Positions 36,055 to 46,532 are shown, numbered from the stretch's first letter. The stretch: DNA of 64,000 nucleotides from JADKIH01 sp031385005 (GCA_031385005.1 JANNBB010000052.1:75408-139407), one strand, 5' to 3'. Notes: generated by a model not told the origin, from the sequence alone. Made by a program: numbers and translations.

Positions 36055-38115
36055 TTGAAATCACATCTGCTTATTTTCATTTTATTTGTTTCGCTAAAGT
36101 CTTCCGGACAAACTTGTGATTCTGCAATTGTCATCTATCACACAAATCATGATCAATTCGTTCCGGTAACATTTCTGGATTTGCAAATCGACTCACTTGT
36201 AAATGGATTAATCGATACTCGTTACTTTTCAAATGGTCAACAATCTATTAAATACAATCATGATTCATTAGGGCGGCTAACCTCGATTACATCTACAGAT
36301 AGCATTGTTTTTATTTACGACTCTCTTTCCAGAATAATTTCGGTTGATTACTTTCTATGGAATGGAATATCCTGGACTTACCGGCAAGATACTTCTAACG
36401 TAAATTATTTTTATTCGGCGAATCGGCTTGATTCAATAGTAAAATCAACCTGGAATGGAAGCTCCATGATTCCATTTTACCGATGCATTCGTTTTTATAA
36501 TATTGCTGATACATTATTTCAGATAAATGTAGAGCGTTTGGATTCTGTTAATTCTTGGTATATCGATACACTTTCTACTGTTTCTTATACTCCTCTTCGG
36601 GTCGATTCACTTTATGCAAACGGAGTTATTTCCACTTATCCTGATGAAATCAGACGGTATGATTCATTGGAGCGTATTCTTAACATTACGGAAATCATTT
36701 CCGGATGGGCTAATAAGCTCCAATATTTTTCATATCAATGTAATCAATTAGCAAGTTATGTACAGACTTATTCCGGTTCTCATAATGCATTTAATACTTT
36801 TATTACGTTTGATTCATTATGCCGGATAAAAAAAATTGTAACAGGTTACTACCAATTAACAGGATCAAATACGGAAGATGTTTACGAATATTATTATACA
36901 TCCTGTAATACGATGATAGTTCGTGCCGATGAAGATTTGAGAATTTGTGAAGGCGATACTGCTGAATTATCAGCCATGTATTTCGGGGGAACTCCACCTT
37001 TTCATCTGGATTGGAACGCCAACGTCGTTTTTCCCAACGATAGCTCCTCTATGGTCTATGCGGCTCCGGATTCATCAAGTAATTTTCTTGTGACAGTTAC
37101 TGATTCAAACGGTTTAACAGTCACCGATACTATTGCTGTTCACGTTTCAACGCGTCCGTTGGCTGATATTTACATCGCTACAATCGATACGAATGTTGTG
37201 TGCCAGTCGGCCACATTGAAAACGGATTCTTTGCAGGGCGTTTTCTATTCCTGGAGTGAAACTTCATCGCCTGGCATATTAAGTAATTTTTCTGACTTGG
37301 ATATAATATATAACGGCACTTATCTTCTCGTTGCACAAGAAAATGCTCCATACTACCTGACTGTTTGTCCACTTGCAATAGACTCTTTTGTCTTCAATTA
37401 TTTTTCAAATCCTGTACCATCTGTTAATATAATTCTGAAATGCAATTATTTTGTCGCTCATTCTACAGAAAATTTGAATTACCAATGGTTTAAAAATAAC
37501 CAACTGATCGTAGATTCCATAAGAGACACCTTGTTTGTTGATCAGACAGGATATTATAATGTCATTGGTGTGGATACTGCAGGTTGTTTTTCTGCTTTAT
37601 CATCAGCAATACTTTTTCAGAATACTACAATTCCATTGTCACTTACTGTAAACATCAGCCACCCCACTTGTGATACCTGTGCAGATGGTTTCGTAAACCT
37701 TCAGGGCATAGGTGGAACAAATTCTTACCAATATTTTATGAATGGAATTCTTGTAAATGGCACCTATCAAGATAGTCTTTCATCCGGCCTTTATCAGTTT
37801 TGTGTTATTGATCAAAACAACTGTGAGTTTTGCGATTCGGTAGTTTATATAGCTGTAAATGAAGTCACGCAAAAGAAGGTGTTTTATTATCCAAACCCAT
37901 TCAGTAATATATTATATCTGAAATATCCATTTTATAAATTCACAACTAAAACGAAATTCATTCTATTTGATGCTGCAGGCAGGGAAATAAAGCAATTCCA
38001 ATTGTCGTCTGCTGATTTTATTCTTACCCGCGAATCGATGACTCCGGGAATTTATTTTTTTTCAATTGAGGAGAATGGAATAGTGCGGGATAGGGGGAGG
38101 ATTATTTTGAATTAA
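36055..38115 (+). CDS. Secreted protein with YD-like, Ig-like and SprB-like regions and T9SS domain
   Basis: A 686-residue exported protein that must start at a non-ATG codon: the signal peptide (KSHLLIFILFVSLKSSGQ) is preceded in frame only by TTG at 36055. The N-terminal ~280 residues alternate D-S-L-x-R-I-x-S/T-I and Y-x-S/Y motifs resembling RHS/YD repeats. Then an Ig/PKD-like unit (CEGDTAELSAMYFGGTPPF) and a SprB-type repeat (ISHPTCDTCADGFVNLQGIGG to DSVVYI) follow. The last ~80 residues are a type A sorting domain (VFYYPNPFSNILYL, DAAGREI, GIYFFSIEENG). Role unknown; probably a surface-displayed structural protein. Confidence 0.78.
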   Translation: MKSHLLIFILFVSLKSSGQTCDSAIVIYHTNHDQFVPVTFLDLQIDSLVNGLIDTRYFSNGQQSIKYNHDSLGRLTSITSTDSIVFIYDSLSRIISVDYFLWNGISWTYRQDTSNVNYFYSANRLDSIVKSTWNGSSMIPFYRCIRFYNIADTLFQINVERLDSVNSWYIDTLSTVSYTPLRVDSLYANGVISTYPDEIRRYDSLERILNITEIISGWANKLQYFSYQCNQLASYVQTYSGSHNAFNTFITFDSLCRIKKIVTGYYQLTGSNTEDVYEYYYTSCNTMIVRADEDLRICEGDTAELSAMYFGGTPPFHLDWNANVVFPNDSSSMVYAAPDSSSNFLVTVTDSNGLTVTDTIAVHVSTRPLADIYIATIDTNVVCQSATLKTDSLQGVFYSWSETSSPGILSNFSDLDIIYNGTYLLVAQENAPYYLTVCPLAIDSFVFNYFSNPVPSVNIILKCNYFVAHSTENLNYQWFKNNQLIVDSIRDTLFVDQTGYYNVIGVDTAGCFSALSSAILFQNTTIPLSLTVNISHPTCDTCADGFVNLQGIGGTNSYQYFMNGILVNGTYQDSLSSGLYQFCVIDQNNCEFCDSVVYIAVNEVTQKKVFYYPNPFSNILYLKYPFYKFTTKTKFILFDAAGREIKQFQLSSADFILTRESMTPGIYFFSIEENGIVRDRGRIILN

Positions 38116-38293
38116 GGTATTGCCTTCTTTCAAATAAGAATTCAGATGATACTTGTTATTTTTAATTTTATGGTTGAGATTTTCAAAATCATCATTTATA
38201 CAATCAAAAACGACATTGACTCCAAGAAGTTTCTGTTTCAAAACTAGTTTTAAGTTAACAATTTCTACGAAGGAGAAAGAAGTATTTATTAAA

Positions 38294-40411
38294 TTAGTTT
38301 TTTATAATTTTCCCCTTGAGTAGAATTCTTGTTTCAGAATTAGTCATCAATAAATAATAAATGCCTGGAGACCATTGATTCATGTCTAGTTCAAAATGAT
38401 CAGTTGAAATTATAAAATGCTTGAGTATACGACCATTCAAATCCAATAATTTTGTGTCATAATTTTTAGAATACTCGTTCTTTAGTTGAACTTTAATTTT
38501 TCCAAGTGTAGGATTCGGATAAATACTCAAACCATTCCAACCATCCGATAAGTCGGAGAATCCTACAGTAGATAAAGGATGCATTCCGAAATTTAGACCG
38601 GTTGTATCGGAATTATCTACAACAATTGTATAGGATTGTGGAGTAGAAGTAATAATCCAATTCGTGTCAGGAACAATGGATATGGTATATTGTCCACTGT
38701 CAACTGCAAAACTATATTGGCCATTTGACCCGCTAACAACTACTATATTTCCCGGCATGAGCAAGACTTGTCTTCCCGGAAGATAAGAATCTCCGGCATT
38801 AAATATACCATTGGAGTCGACATCCAGATAAACAAAACCTTGGATAAGAGCACAAGTCACTTCAAACCCTGCAGGTAGCGTAATGACTCCACCTGAATCC
38901 AATACAATACTAACATCATAAACTCCTTGAGGAACATAAAATGGAATGGTGAAATCAATGGACACATGATTGGAGTCAATCACTGTTATGTTTGGTGGGA
39001 AGACAGAAAAGTTTTGCGAGGTTAATGTATCGATGAAAAGAACTCTATTAATTCCATTCATTGGTGTGCCATTCATAAAAAATGTATTCGAGCCTGTAAT
39101 TATTGCAGTGAGCGTTTGACCACGACATCCCCGATTGGGCACAATGGAAACCAACTGCCTTGGTTGCCCTCCTTGTATTTGAAGCGCTTGAGGGAATGTA
39201 AAACAACCAAAAGTATTGTTAGTAATAAAATCATAAAATCCATTAACAGCATAAAGAGGAAATTGGAAATCCATGTTTGCCTGAGTAGAAGTCGCAACAA
39301 CATTGATAGGATAATAATGTTGTCCGGTACCGTTTACTAAAGAAAATGTTCCGGAACTGAGAAGATTGATCAGGTCATTGCCGGTAATGGTTACACTAAC
39401 AGTAGTGCCAGCATTTGCAAGTGAGGGTGTGAATCCGGTTATGTTTCTGTCAACTCCATTAGTAATAGTGTAAGATGCCGGTAATATATAAGCATAGTTG
39501 GTATTTGTTGTTACATAAACGTCGTAAACACCATTTGTTGCAGAGGAAGGAATGACAAAATCAGTAGTGAAATGATCCTCATCTGAAACAACAATGTTTG
39601 TTCCGTTAATAGTATTACAATTCATGTTTTGCAGATGAATGTTTAGAATACCCTGAGGGCTGCCGCTCTGAAAAAAAAGATTTTGTCCGGTTACCAGTGC
39701 TGATACAGTACTACCTGCACTACCTTGTGGCGGACTTATAGATACAAGTTGTTTGGGATAATAACCCTGCACATGAATTGCAGAATCTAAATGAAAACAT
39801 CCGACTGCGCAATTAATATTTAATGAATAGTTTCCGGTGTCACAATATGGAAGAAATTGGAAGTTTGCTGTTAAAGTATTTGAATTTACAATTGAAATGT
39901 TTGTACCTGCTATTGGAGGGCCGGTTGGAGGAAATAACCTCAGCATAAAACCAGGAGAGTTAAACAAGCTTTGAAGATTTTGTCCGGTTATAGTGGCAGT
40001 TATAGTACTGTTTTCAAATGCCGTGGAAGGGGACATACTCTGAATACTGTAATTTGTTCCGCCTGTAATGGTAAATGAAGAAGGAAGGGTAAGGACGTTG
40101 AATGCTTTTTGAAGATTAATATCGTATACCCCATTTGGGAATCCTGAAGGAATAATAAAATCCACCTGCATATGATCTTCGTCAACTACTATTAAATTCG
40201 TTCCCTGTACAAGAGTACAATTTTTCGGACCGATATCAATCGATTGCGCACCCTGCGGACTGGACGACAGGAAAAAAGTACTTTGTCCGGTAATCAATGC
40301 TGTAACTGTTGTCCCTGCTGTACCTTGATTGGGCGCAATGCTCAATAAAGATTGACCGGATGATTCCTGAATAAAAAGAAAAACAAAAATTAAGTTGAGT
40401 AGCGTTTTCAT
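38294..40411 (-). CDS. Secreted IPT-like repeat protein with SdrD_B and T9SS domains
   Basis: A 705-residue exported protein. Signal peptide (MKTLLNLIFVFLFIQESSGQ), then five ~95-residue IPT/TIG-like repeats (about 22-510) in an alternating A-B-A-B-A pattern. The A type has G-x-x-x-T-x-x-A-x-x-T-G-Q-x-x-F-F with PQG and V-D/S-D-x-D/N-H; the B type has A-x-x-x-T-x-x-x-x-I-T-G-x-x-L-x-x-L with a GCF end. An SdrD_B/Cna-B-like domain follows (about 515-605, GFVYLDVDSNGIFNAGDSYL) and a type A sorting domain (LSIYPNPTLGKIKV, DLNGRIL, GIYYLLM). Such repeats usually form a stalk. Ligand unknown. Confidence 0.85.
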   Translation of the reverse strand: MKTLLNLIFVFLFIQESSGQSLLSIAPNQGTAGTTVTALITGQSTFFLSSSPQGAQSIDIGPKNCTLVQGTNLIVVDEDHMQVDFIIPSGFPNGVYDINLQKAFNVLTLPSSFTITGGTNYSIQSMSPSTAFENSTITATITGQNLQSLFNSPGFMLRLFPPTGPPIAGTNISIVNSNTLTANFQFLPYCDTGNYSLNINCAVGCFHLDSAIHVQGYYPKQLVSISPPQGSAGSTVSALVTGQNLFFQSGSPQGILNIHLQNMNCNTINGTNIVVSDEDHFTTDFVIPSSATNGVYDVYVTTNTNYAYILPASYTITNGVDRNITGFTPSLANAGTTVSVTITGNDLINLLSSGTFSLVNGTGQHYYPINVVATSTQANMDFQFPLYAVNGFYDFITNNTFGCFTFPQALQIQGGQPRQLVSIVPNRGCRGQTLTAIITGSNTFFMNGTPMNGINRVLFIDTLTSQNFSVFPPNITVIDSNHVSIDFTIPFYVPQGVYDVSIVLDSGGVITLPAGFEVTCALIQGFVYLDVDSNGIFNAGDSYLPGRQVLLMPGNIVVVSGSNGQYSFAVDSGQYTISIVPDTNWIITSTPQSYTIVVDNSDTTGLNFGMHPLSTVGFSDLSDGWNGLSIYPNPTLGKIKVQLKNEYSKNYDTKLLDLNGRILKHFIISTDHFELDMNQWSPGIYYLLMTNSETRILLKGKIIKN

Positions 40412-40510
40412 AGGAAACAGGTTTAGTACTGATTTAATGAACGGAAAATTTAATTAAAGATAATTAATTTTCTTAATTATTGCTTATTTATAATAAATTT
40501 ACGTCAACGT

Positions 40511-42547
40511 ATGAAGGTACTAAAACAAAAAACAGGTTTTCCGGCTGAAAAAATATTTTGGGTGTTAGTCTTTTTGATTTTTCCATTGCTCAGTATAAAT
40601 TCTTTACTTGATCATGACGGACTTCCCAAATTAATTTTTATTTCTTTTCTAACTATTTTTCTTTTAGGAGTTGTCCTGAAATTTGGAAGAGTAATTATTG
40701 CCGATATTTCAACAAGGATATTATTTCTGATTTTATTTTTATTTATAGCCTGGTCGGCTGTTTCAATTAATAGTGCGATTAATATAACTGAAGGACTTAC
40801 GAATTGGGTCAGCCTGGTCATTGTATTTCTTTTTCTTATTGCAATTATTTATTCGGGTTTTTCGAAAACAGAAATTATTTTTCGTTTGGTTCCGGTTACT
40901 GTTTTTTTGTTAACAGCGGTATTATTTTATCAGATAATAGTTAATTTGATCGAAAATGGAAAACTTCAGATTGATCATACCCTATGTTCAACCCTAAGCA
41001 ATAAAAATTTTCTTTCCGAATCCTTAATACTTCTACTTCCTTTTACCCTCGCAGGAGGATTAACAGGTATTTCAAAAAATCAAAGGATGAATGTGGCAGC
41101 TTCCTTTCTAATTATTTTTAATCTTTTAATACTTCAGACATTAAGCGCCTGGTTATGCATATTGTTTCTAGTTTTTATTTATGGACCGGTTTATTGGTTT
41201 ATTTTTTCCGGTAAAAACAACATTCAAAGTAGTATTCGTCCCCGAAAGATTATTCTCGTTATGGCCGGCATCGCACTAATTTCTTTTTTGCTTGTCACTT
41301 GGTTGAATAAGAATAATTCCTTTGAACCTTTACACAAAAAGGTGTCAGCGATAGAAAATTATTTAACAACCGATTTTTCCGAGCTGATAAAAAACGATTC
41401 TACTTCTAATATTAACAGCGTATTCGAAAGATTGTTTTTATGGAGAAACACCACATTACTTGCTAAAGAAAATGTAATGACGGGAATCGGTCTTTCTAAT
41501 TGGAGGATACTTTGGCCGAAATATGGCGTCGGAGGTGCTTATTTTCTTAGTTCCGGGGTAATGCATTATGAGCATCCGCACAATGAGTTTTTGCTATATT
41601 TTTCAGAATTGGGAATTATTGGATTGATTTTATTTCTCTTTATTTTTATAGTGACGATTTTTATTTCCTTAGCATCTTTTAAAAAGGCACAGGATATTAG
41701 TGAGAAAAAAACAATATTTGTTTTGTCCTCCGGAGTATTTTGTTTCCTGATACTTTCATTTTTCGGATACCCATTTCATCGGCCATTCTCGACAGCGATA
41801 CTCATGGTTACTATTAGCATTGTAGCAGGCAAAGGAATAAAAGAAGTTAAATTTATTCGGAAAAATTCCATTACTCATGCAGCTTTAATTAGTGGACTAA
41901 TTATCTGCCTGTTCAGTCTGAAAGTGTTTTCGGCACGATGGAGCGGCGAATACAACATGCATGCAGCTTTTAATGAACAGGCACATGGTCGATTTCAAAA
42001 AATGTATCAATTCGTAAATAAGGCAGATAACGATTATTTCAAAATGGATTTATTAGGAACTCCACTCGATTGGTATAGGGGATTTGCATTGAACTACATG
42101 GGCTCCGACAGTTCTCTTTATTATTTCAGAAAGGCAGAAAGCCAAAACCCATATCACATTCAGATTTTAAGTGATATCGGTGCCAAGCTCGAAAATAAAG
42201 GCGAGCATGAAGAAGCGATAAAATATTTTAATCGCGCAATTGCAATAATACCCGGTTATAAGGAAGCCCATTTTAATCTGGCCATTGCCTACTATAATTT
42301 AGGAAAACCAAAAGAAGCGTTGGCAGAAATTAACAAAGCATATATGGTGGGCGAACCCTACTTACGAGCATTGGAAGCCGTCTTAATATTAAATGTAGAT
42401 TCGCTAATCAAGCAATCACCTAATGCTCCAACAACAACTTGTTTAAATAAATTTGCCAACGACAGAAGAACGTTGAAAAAACTCAACGATGTGGCGGTCA
42501 CGAAAAACGTTTCTTTTGAGACGGTACTTCAAGACTCATGTAAATAA
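40511..42547 (+). CDS. O-antigen ligase/polymerase family membrane protein with TPR domain
   Basis: A 678-residue polytopic membrane protein with about ten to twelve hydrophobic segments in its first 470 residues. The WaaL/Wzy signature region is RLFLWRNTTLLAKENVMTG, GIGLSNW and, in the large outer loop, HYEHPHNEFLLYFSELGI. The C-terminal part (about 540-630) has TPR-like helices: KGEHEEAIKYFNRAIAIIPGYKEAHFNLAIAYYNLGKPKEAL. Such proteins join or polymerise glycans, or attach them to lipid A or to proteins. No other glycan gene is nearby; the neighbours are T9SS cargo. A link to A-LPS attachment or protein glycosylation is a guess from context only. Confidence 0.83.
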   Translation: MKVLKQKTGFPAEKIFWVLVFLIFPLLSINSLLDHDGLPKLIFISFLTIFLLGVVLKFGRVIIADISTRILFLILFLFIAWSAVSINSAINITEGLTNWVSLVIVFLFLIAIIYSGFSKTEIIFRLVPVTVFLLTAVLFYQIIVNLIENGKLQIDHTLCSTLSNKNFLSESLILLLPFTLAGGLTGISKNQRMNVAASFLIIFNLLILQTLSAWLCILFLVFIYGPVYWFIFSGKNNIQSSIRPRKIILVMAGIALISFLLVTWLNKNNSFEPLHKKVSAIENYLTTDFSELIKNDSTSNINSVFERLFLWRNTTLLAKENVMTGIGLSNWRILWPKYGVGGAYFLSSGVMHYEHPHNEFLLYFSELGIIGLILFLFIFIVTIFISLASFKKAQDISEKKTIFVLSSGVFCFLILSFFGYPFHRPFSTAILMVTISIVAGKGIKEVKFIRKNSITHAALISGLIICLFSLKVFSARWSGEYNMHAAFNEQAHGRFQKMYQFVNKADNDYFKMDLLGTPLDWYRGFALNYMGSDSSLYYFRKAESQNPYHIQILSDIGAKLENKGEHEEAIKYFNRAIAIIPGYKEAHFNLAIAYYNLGKPKEALAEINKAYMVGEPYLRALEAVLILNVDSLIKQSPNAPTTTCLNKFANDRRTLKKLNDVAVTKNVSFETVLQDSCK

Positions 42548-42690
42548 ACATAGTTATTCGTGCATTCGTGGCAAAAATAATGAAGCATCTGATTTTGGAA
42601 AGTGTTAGTAAGGGTCTCAGTCTGTATTAAAGTCTGAGTATGTGTGAACGTAGTTTCTCAATTTAAGGCAATTTTTTAATGGAATCAAAC

Positions 42691-44058
42691 TTAATTGGAT
42701 TCTTTAATAATCCGATTTGAAAGGATTTGATCACGAGTATGAATTTTCAATAAATAAAATCCTGAAGTAATCATCGGTTGAATCGTTTGTGTTCCTTCAG
42801 GTAATTCCATTTCGAAAACAATTCTGCCGGAAAGATCATAGATCATAAAATGGCCGCCGGGAGAATAAACTTTGAATCGCTCTTTGAATGGATTCGGATA
42901 AATCTCTAATTCAGATTGATGCTGCTCAGCTATTGTTGTCGACAAACAACTCTCTTGTCGTTTGAAAAACGACTGATCAAATCCTGGTAGAGTCAACGCA
43001 GACGTATGTCCGAGGAAGAGCGGATCCAGATCGATGCCATTGTTGACATAATTACAGGAAGGCCCGGCAAGATCAGGAAAGTTAATTACACCAAGGAATT
43101 GACTGAATGATTTGGTAACATATATTTTTCCGTCGGGTGCGAGTTGCAGGCCATAGATGTCGGGCGTAATCGATAAGCCTGTTTGTGTAGAAATAATAGT
43201 TGAGGGGTTTAGTGAGCTCAAGTCAAATTGATATAAGGTAGGAGCGGAGTATGTGCTTACATATAGCATCGATCCATTGGGGGAAAATTCAACTCCATAA
43301 ACATGATCTGTAAATGGAATCGACATGAAATGTGAAAAGACACCGGTTGATGTATTAAAATGCAACAGATCGACGGTGTCCTGATAGCCGACGGCAGAAG
43401 CGGCCCACGTGCCGCATGTATTGAATTTCAGTTGTCCATATGTATTCTGTATTTGTGATGTATTATGAATGATGCCTGAATGACTGATTACAGGGCTGGT
43501 TGAAAGTCCACTTTGATCGAGGCGATACGACAAGTATTCATCTGTTCCCCAGCGATGAATGGAGATCCAGGTAGTTCCGCTGAAGGATACTGCAGCAAGT
43601 TTTTCTGTGACGGTGTCTTGCAATCCAATATTTTTTATTGTGACGTCGCCGAGGCCGCCGTTGAGAGTCATATCTACCTTAGAATATTTGCATCCGTTTG
43701 GTCCACCGATTTCATCAGTAGTAAAAATGTAATAAGACTCAATGCTTACCGGATCCTTTACGATCAATGCCGCTTGTGTGGAGGAAGTGCCGGCGAGGAG
43801 TCCGCTGCCATTTGGCATTGCCTGATGTGTACTATCCCATACTGTTATTCCATCAGTGTAAAAAAATAGGTTTCCGGCAGAATCTGAAACAGAAGAGCAG
43901 CCCTCGTTTGTATTTAATACGCCATCATTCAAAGCAACCGGTGTTACACCGGAAAAGTCGATTCCTGCATTTACACCGAAATACCACCTGTTGGCCTGTG
44001 AATAACCATGAGCTGTGAAGAATAATGCGAATATTAAGAAGAATATCTGTTTCTTCAT
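42691..44058 (-). CDS. T9SS-sorted beta-propeller protein
   Basis: A 455-residue exported protein. Signal peptide (MKKQIFFLIFALFFTAHGYSQ), then ANRWYFGVNAGIDF, a start shared by a family of Bacteroidota propeller proteins. Propeller-like strands follow to about residue 370 (SDSAGNLFFYTDGITVWD, VYGVEFSPNGSMLYVSTY, YGLQLAPDGKIYVTKS), roughly seven units. The last 75 residues are a type A sorting domain (LEIYPNPFKERFKV, IYDLSGRIV, GFYLLKIH). It has no same-strand neighbour close by. Ligand unknown. Confidence 0.83.
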   Translation of the reverse strand: MKKQIFFLIFALFFTAHGYSQANRWYFGVNAGIDFSGVTPVALNDGVLNTNEGCSSVSDSAGNLFFYTDGITVWDSTHQAMPNGSGLLAGTSSTQAALIVKDPVSIESYYIFTTDEIGGPNGCKYSKVDMTLNGGLGDVTIKNIGLQDTVTEKLAAVSFSGTTWISIHRWGTDEYLSYRLDQSGLSTSPVISHSGIIHNTSQIQNTYGQLKFNTCGTWAASAVGYQDTVDLLHFNTSTGVFSHFMSIPFTDHVYGVEFSPNGSMLYVSTYSAPTLYQFDLSSLNPSTIISTQTGLSITPDIYGLQLAPDGKIYVTKSFSQFLGVINFPDLAGPSCNYVNNGIDLDPLFLGHTSALTLPGFDQSFFKRQESCLSTTIAEQHQSELEIYPNPFKERFKVYSPGGHFMIYDLSGRIVFEMELPEGTQTIQPMITSGFYLLKIHTRDQILSNRIIKESN

Positions 44059-44293
44059 TTGTTTTGAATTTATAGAGGAAAGTTACAAAAAAAATCGATT
44101 TAAAATTGGAGCGCTACGCCGTATTTTTCTTTCGGCCCCCTTTAAATTTGCTAAATGCTTTGATGCTCCGAAGGACATTTGTCCGTTGTTTTTGAGCAAT
44201 TGAACAGAAAATAACTGTTTACCAACTCTGTTTTCTCACAATAATGGACGAAAAATAATTTTAAGAAATTAATCGATACTTTTTGCTTTTTTA

Positions 44294-44686
44294 TTAGCAA
44301 AGGATATTAGAATATATAAAATACCCAAAAGAGTTTTTTTGAATATGAAACCAAGTTTTCGAATTAGATTCGTATAAATTAATTGTTAACAAAGAATGAT
44401 TTTCCATCCATTCTCTTGCAATAATAAGTATATCTACATAATCATATTCTTCAATTTTTATATTCAGTTGTCCGGCACACCATCCTTTGTTAATTATATT
44501 TTCGAACAAATAATTATTACTCTCATTGTCACTTAAAGGAGTTTGCTGGTCAATTAAAATAGTTGGCAAGAGATTCGTGAATTTTGAACCAAGCTCATTC
44601 ATTAGTGTGTAAGTATTGATTTCCATAATCTTAAAAAATGTATTTTGAAAATTTACTGATTTATGTAAATGTATTTCAGTTTTCAT
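44294..44686 (-). CDS. Small protein of unknown function
   Basis: A 130-residue frame with a sensible composition (charged and aromatic residues, one WCAGQLNIKIEEYDYVDILI segment) and no signal peptide. An internal ATG at 44626 (110 residues, MEINTYTLMNELGS) is an alternative start. I recognise no family. It stands alone between two larger genes with no operon partner, and the upstream and downstream DNA is AT-rich. It could be a real small cytosolic protein or a chance frame. Confidence 0.45.
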   Translation of the reverse strand: MKTEIHLHKSVNFQNTFFKIMEINTYTLMNELGSKFTNLLPTILIDQQTPLSDNESNNYLFENIINKGWCAGQLNIKIEEYDYVDILIIAREWMENHSLLTINLYESNSKTWFHIQKNSFGYFIYSNILC

Positions 44687-45143
44687 GGTTTTATGTTAAT
44701 TGAAGGATAATAAAATATTAATTAAGTCCAATTGAAAAAGTCAATTTGAATGAATCACTTCCTATGACCGCAGTTTTAAGTATTGTTATGAGCATAAATC
44801 ATTGAAAAGTTTGATTATTTATTTACCACTTATGGTTAAACAAGCCCCAATGACAATACGATATTACTTTATTTTGACTCCAACTGAATTCTATTTATTG
44901 CTTTTTATTTATTGTATGTTTTCAATAAATATCTATAACTAATCATCTGCAATGCCTTTAATAACGCTGTGTTTACCTTGTATTGGCATTGATTTAACAA
45001 ATTGGTAATAAAAAATTTAATTTTAATCGAATCCGGAAATTCACTTTTGTAAAATTATACAAGTGCTTTAATCTTATTTATTAAGGAAGGTTAGATGCCC
45101 TTGCAAAAATGTTCACTTAGCAAACACTTAAAATCTAAATATC
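44687..45143. other. Intergenic region upstream of the YYVSD locus
   Basis: A 457-bp AT-rich spacer that should include the promoter of the first YYVSD gene. CACTTTTG about 95 bp before the start resembles a -7 element in part. No gene, RNA or operator array of the type seen at 21604 was found. Confidence 0.45.
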
Positions 45144-46532
45144 ATGAAAAAAGTTACGTTCACATTCTTTCTGTTAATTCTGACTCATTTTAGCAAAGCA
45201 CAAAATGGGTTAGAAAATATTATTGTCGAAAAATATTATGTTTCAAACGAGAGCGATACAGCACAAAATATGGTAGGGGGTATTCTTCCTCCGGGCTCAG
45301 TTACCTATCGAATTTATGCCGATATGCTCCCTGGTTTTAAATTCCAGGCAGCATTTGGCATCGCCGGACATGAGCTAAGACTTGCTACTTCAACGAGCTT
45401 TTTTAATAATGAAGACCGTGGAAGTACTGCTCCTACATATACAAAGACGCAAGCCGCAAATAATACAGTCATGCTCGACTCGTGGTTGTCTGCCGGTGCA
45501 GGATGTTCCGGAAATTTTGGAGTTTTGAAAACAGATGATAATGCAATTGCAAATATTATCAACTCCGATGGAATCCTTTCTAATGCAGATGTTTTAGCTG
45601 GCACACCACTAACATCGCGGGATGGACTGATAGCAGGTTCACCCCAAGCCGTAACATTTGTTGGAATAACTTCTAATGTTCAGGTTTTTGGTGCGGTGAA
45701 TAACGCCGGAAATCTTTTCTCTACATTTAATGGTTCTTGGGCTTCACTTAATGGTTCCACTGGTCCTACTTCTGATAACAAAGTGTTGATTGCCCAGATT
45801 ACGACCGATGGTATATTTTCTTTTGAGTTAAATATTCAAATTGGCACACCTACAGGAGCTGTACAACAATATGTTGCAAATAATCCAACAGGTAACCAAA
45901 GAACGATTTCCGGATTGATTTATCAAAACATACCGGAAATAAGCGTGAATTTAAAAGCTCTTTTAGAAGGATTTTACATCGGTAGCGGATTAATGAATGC
46001 TTCAATTGATCCGGTTAGCTTCCCGGATTTCTGTGATACTTTATTTTTACAATTAGCTGCCGGCACTTCCCCTTACGCTACCCTTTATTCTGACACCGCA
46101 ATTTTATTGGTGAATGGAAAAGCGCAATTCCGATTTTTAAGAAACATTATCGGTAATTCTTATTTCCTTGTATTACATCACCGCAATTCAATTGAATCAT
46201 GGAGCGCAAACGCAATTACAATTACGCCAAATATGTTTTATGATTTTAGTACTAATGCGAATAAAGTATTTGGTAATAATCAATCTCTTACTGCAGATGG
46301 ATTATTTTATGCATTGTATGGGGGAGATATTTCTGATGCAGGATCTGGTTTAGTTGGCTTTCAAGATGGAATTGTTGAATCCCAGGATTATGGAGATATG
46401 GAAAACGCCGTCAGTTCTGTTAAGCTGGGTTACGTACCGGAAGATATAACAGGTGACGGTGTTGTGGAATCAGCAGATTATGGATTAATGGAGAACAATG
46501 TATTTTTTGTTATTGCATCTTTTCGCCCTTAA
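45144..46532 (+). CDS. YYVSD-family secreted protein with C-terminal dockerin-like module
   Basis: A 462-residue exported protein, first of four paralogues here. After the signal peptide comes the shared domain (about 20-265): NGLENIIVEKYYVSN, GSVTYRIYADMLPGFKFQAAF, FFNNEDRGSTAPTY, NTVMLDSWLSAGAGCSGNFGVL, NGSWASLNGSTGP and NKVLIAQITTDG. I know no name for it. The second half (about 270-390) is a beta-rich module common in Bacteroidota (LLEGFYIGSGLMNASI, YFLVLHHRNSIESWSA). It ends in two EF-hand-like loops, FQDGIVESQDYGDMENAV and DITGDGVVESADYGLMENN, like a dockerin. No type A sorting domain is present. Its export route past the Sec system is unclear. Confidence 0.82.
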   Translation: MKKVTFTFFLLILTHFSKAQNGLENIIVEKYYVSNESDTAQNMVGGILPPGSVTYRIYADMLPGFKFQAAFGIAGHELRLATSTSFFNNEDRGSTAPTYTKTQAANNTVMLDSWLSAGAGCSGNFGVLKTDDNAIANIINSDGILSNADVLAGTPLTSRDGLIAGSPQAVTFVGITSNVQVFGAVNNAGNLFSTFNGSWASLNGSTGPTSDNKVLIAQITTDGIFSFELNIQIGTPTGAVQQYVANNPTGNQRTISGLIYQNIPEISVNLKALLEGFYIGSGLMNASIDPVSFPDFCDTLFLQLAAGTSPYATLYSDTAILLVNGKAQFRFLRNIIGNSYFLVLHHRNSIESWSANAITITPNMFYDFSTNANKVFGNNQSLTADGLFYALYGGDISDAGSGLVGFQDGIVESQDYGDMENAVSSVKLGYVPEDITGDGVVESADYGLMENNVFFVIASFRP

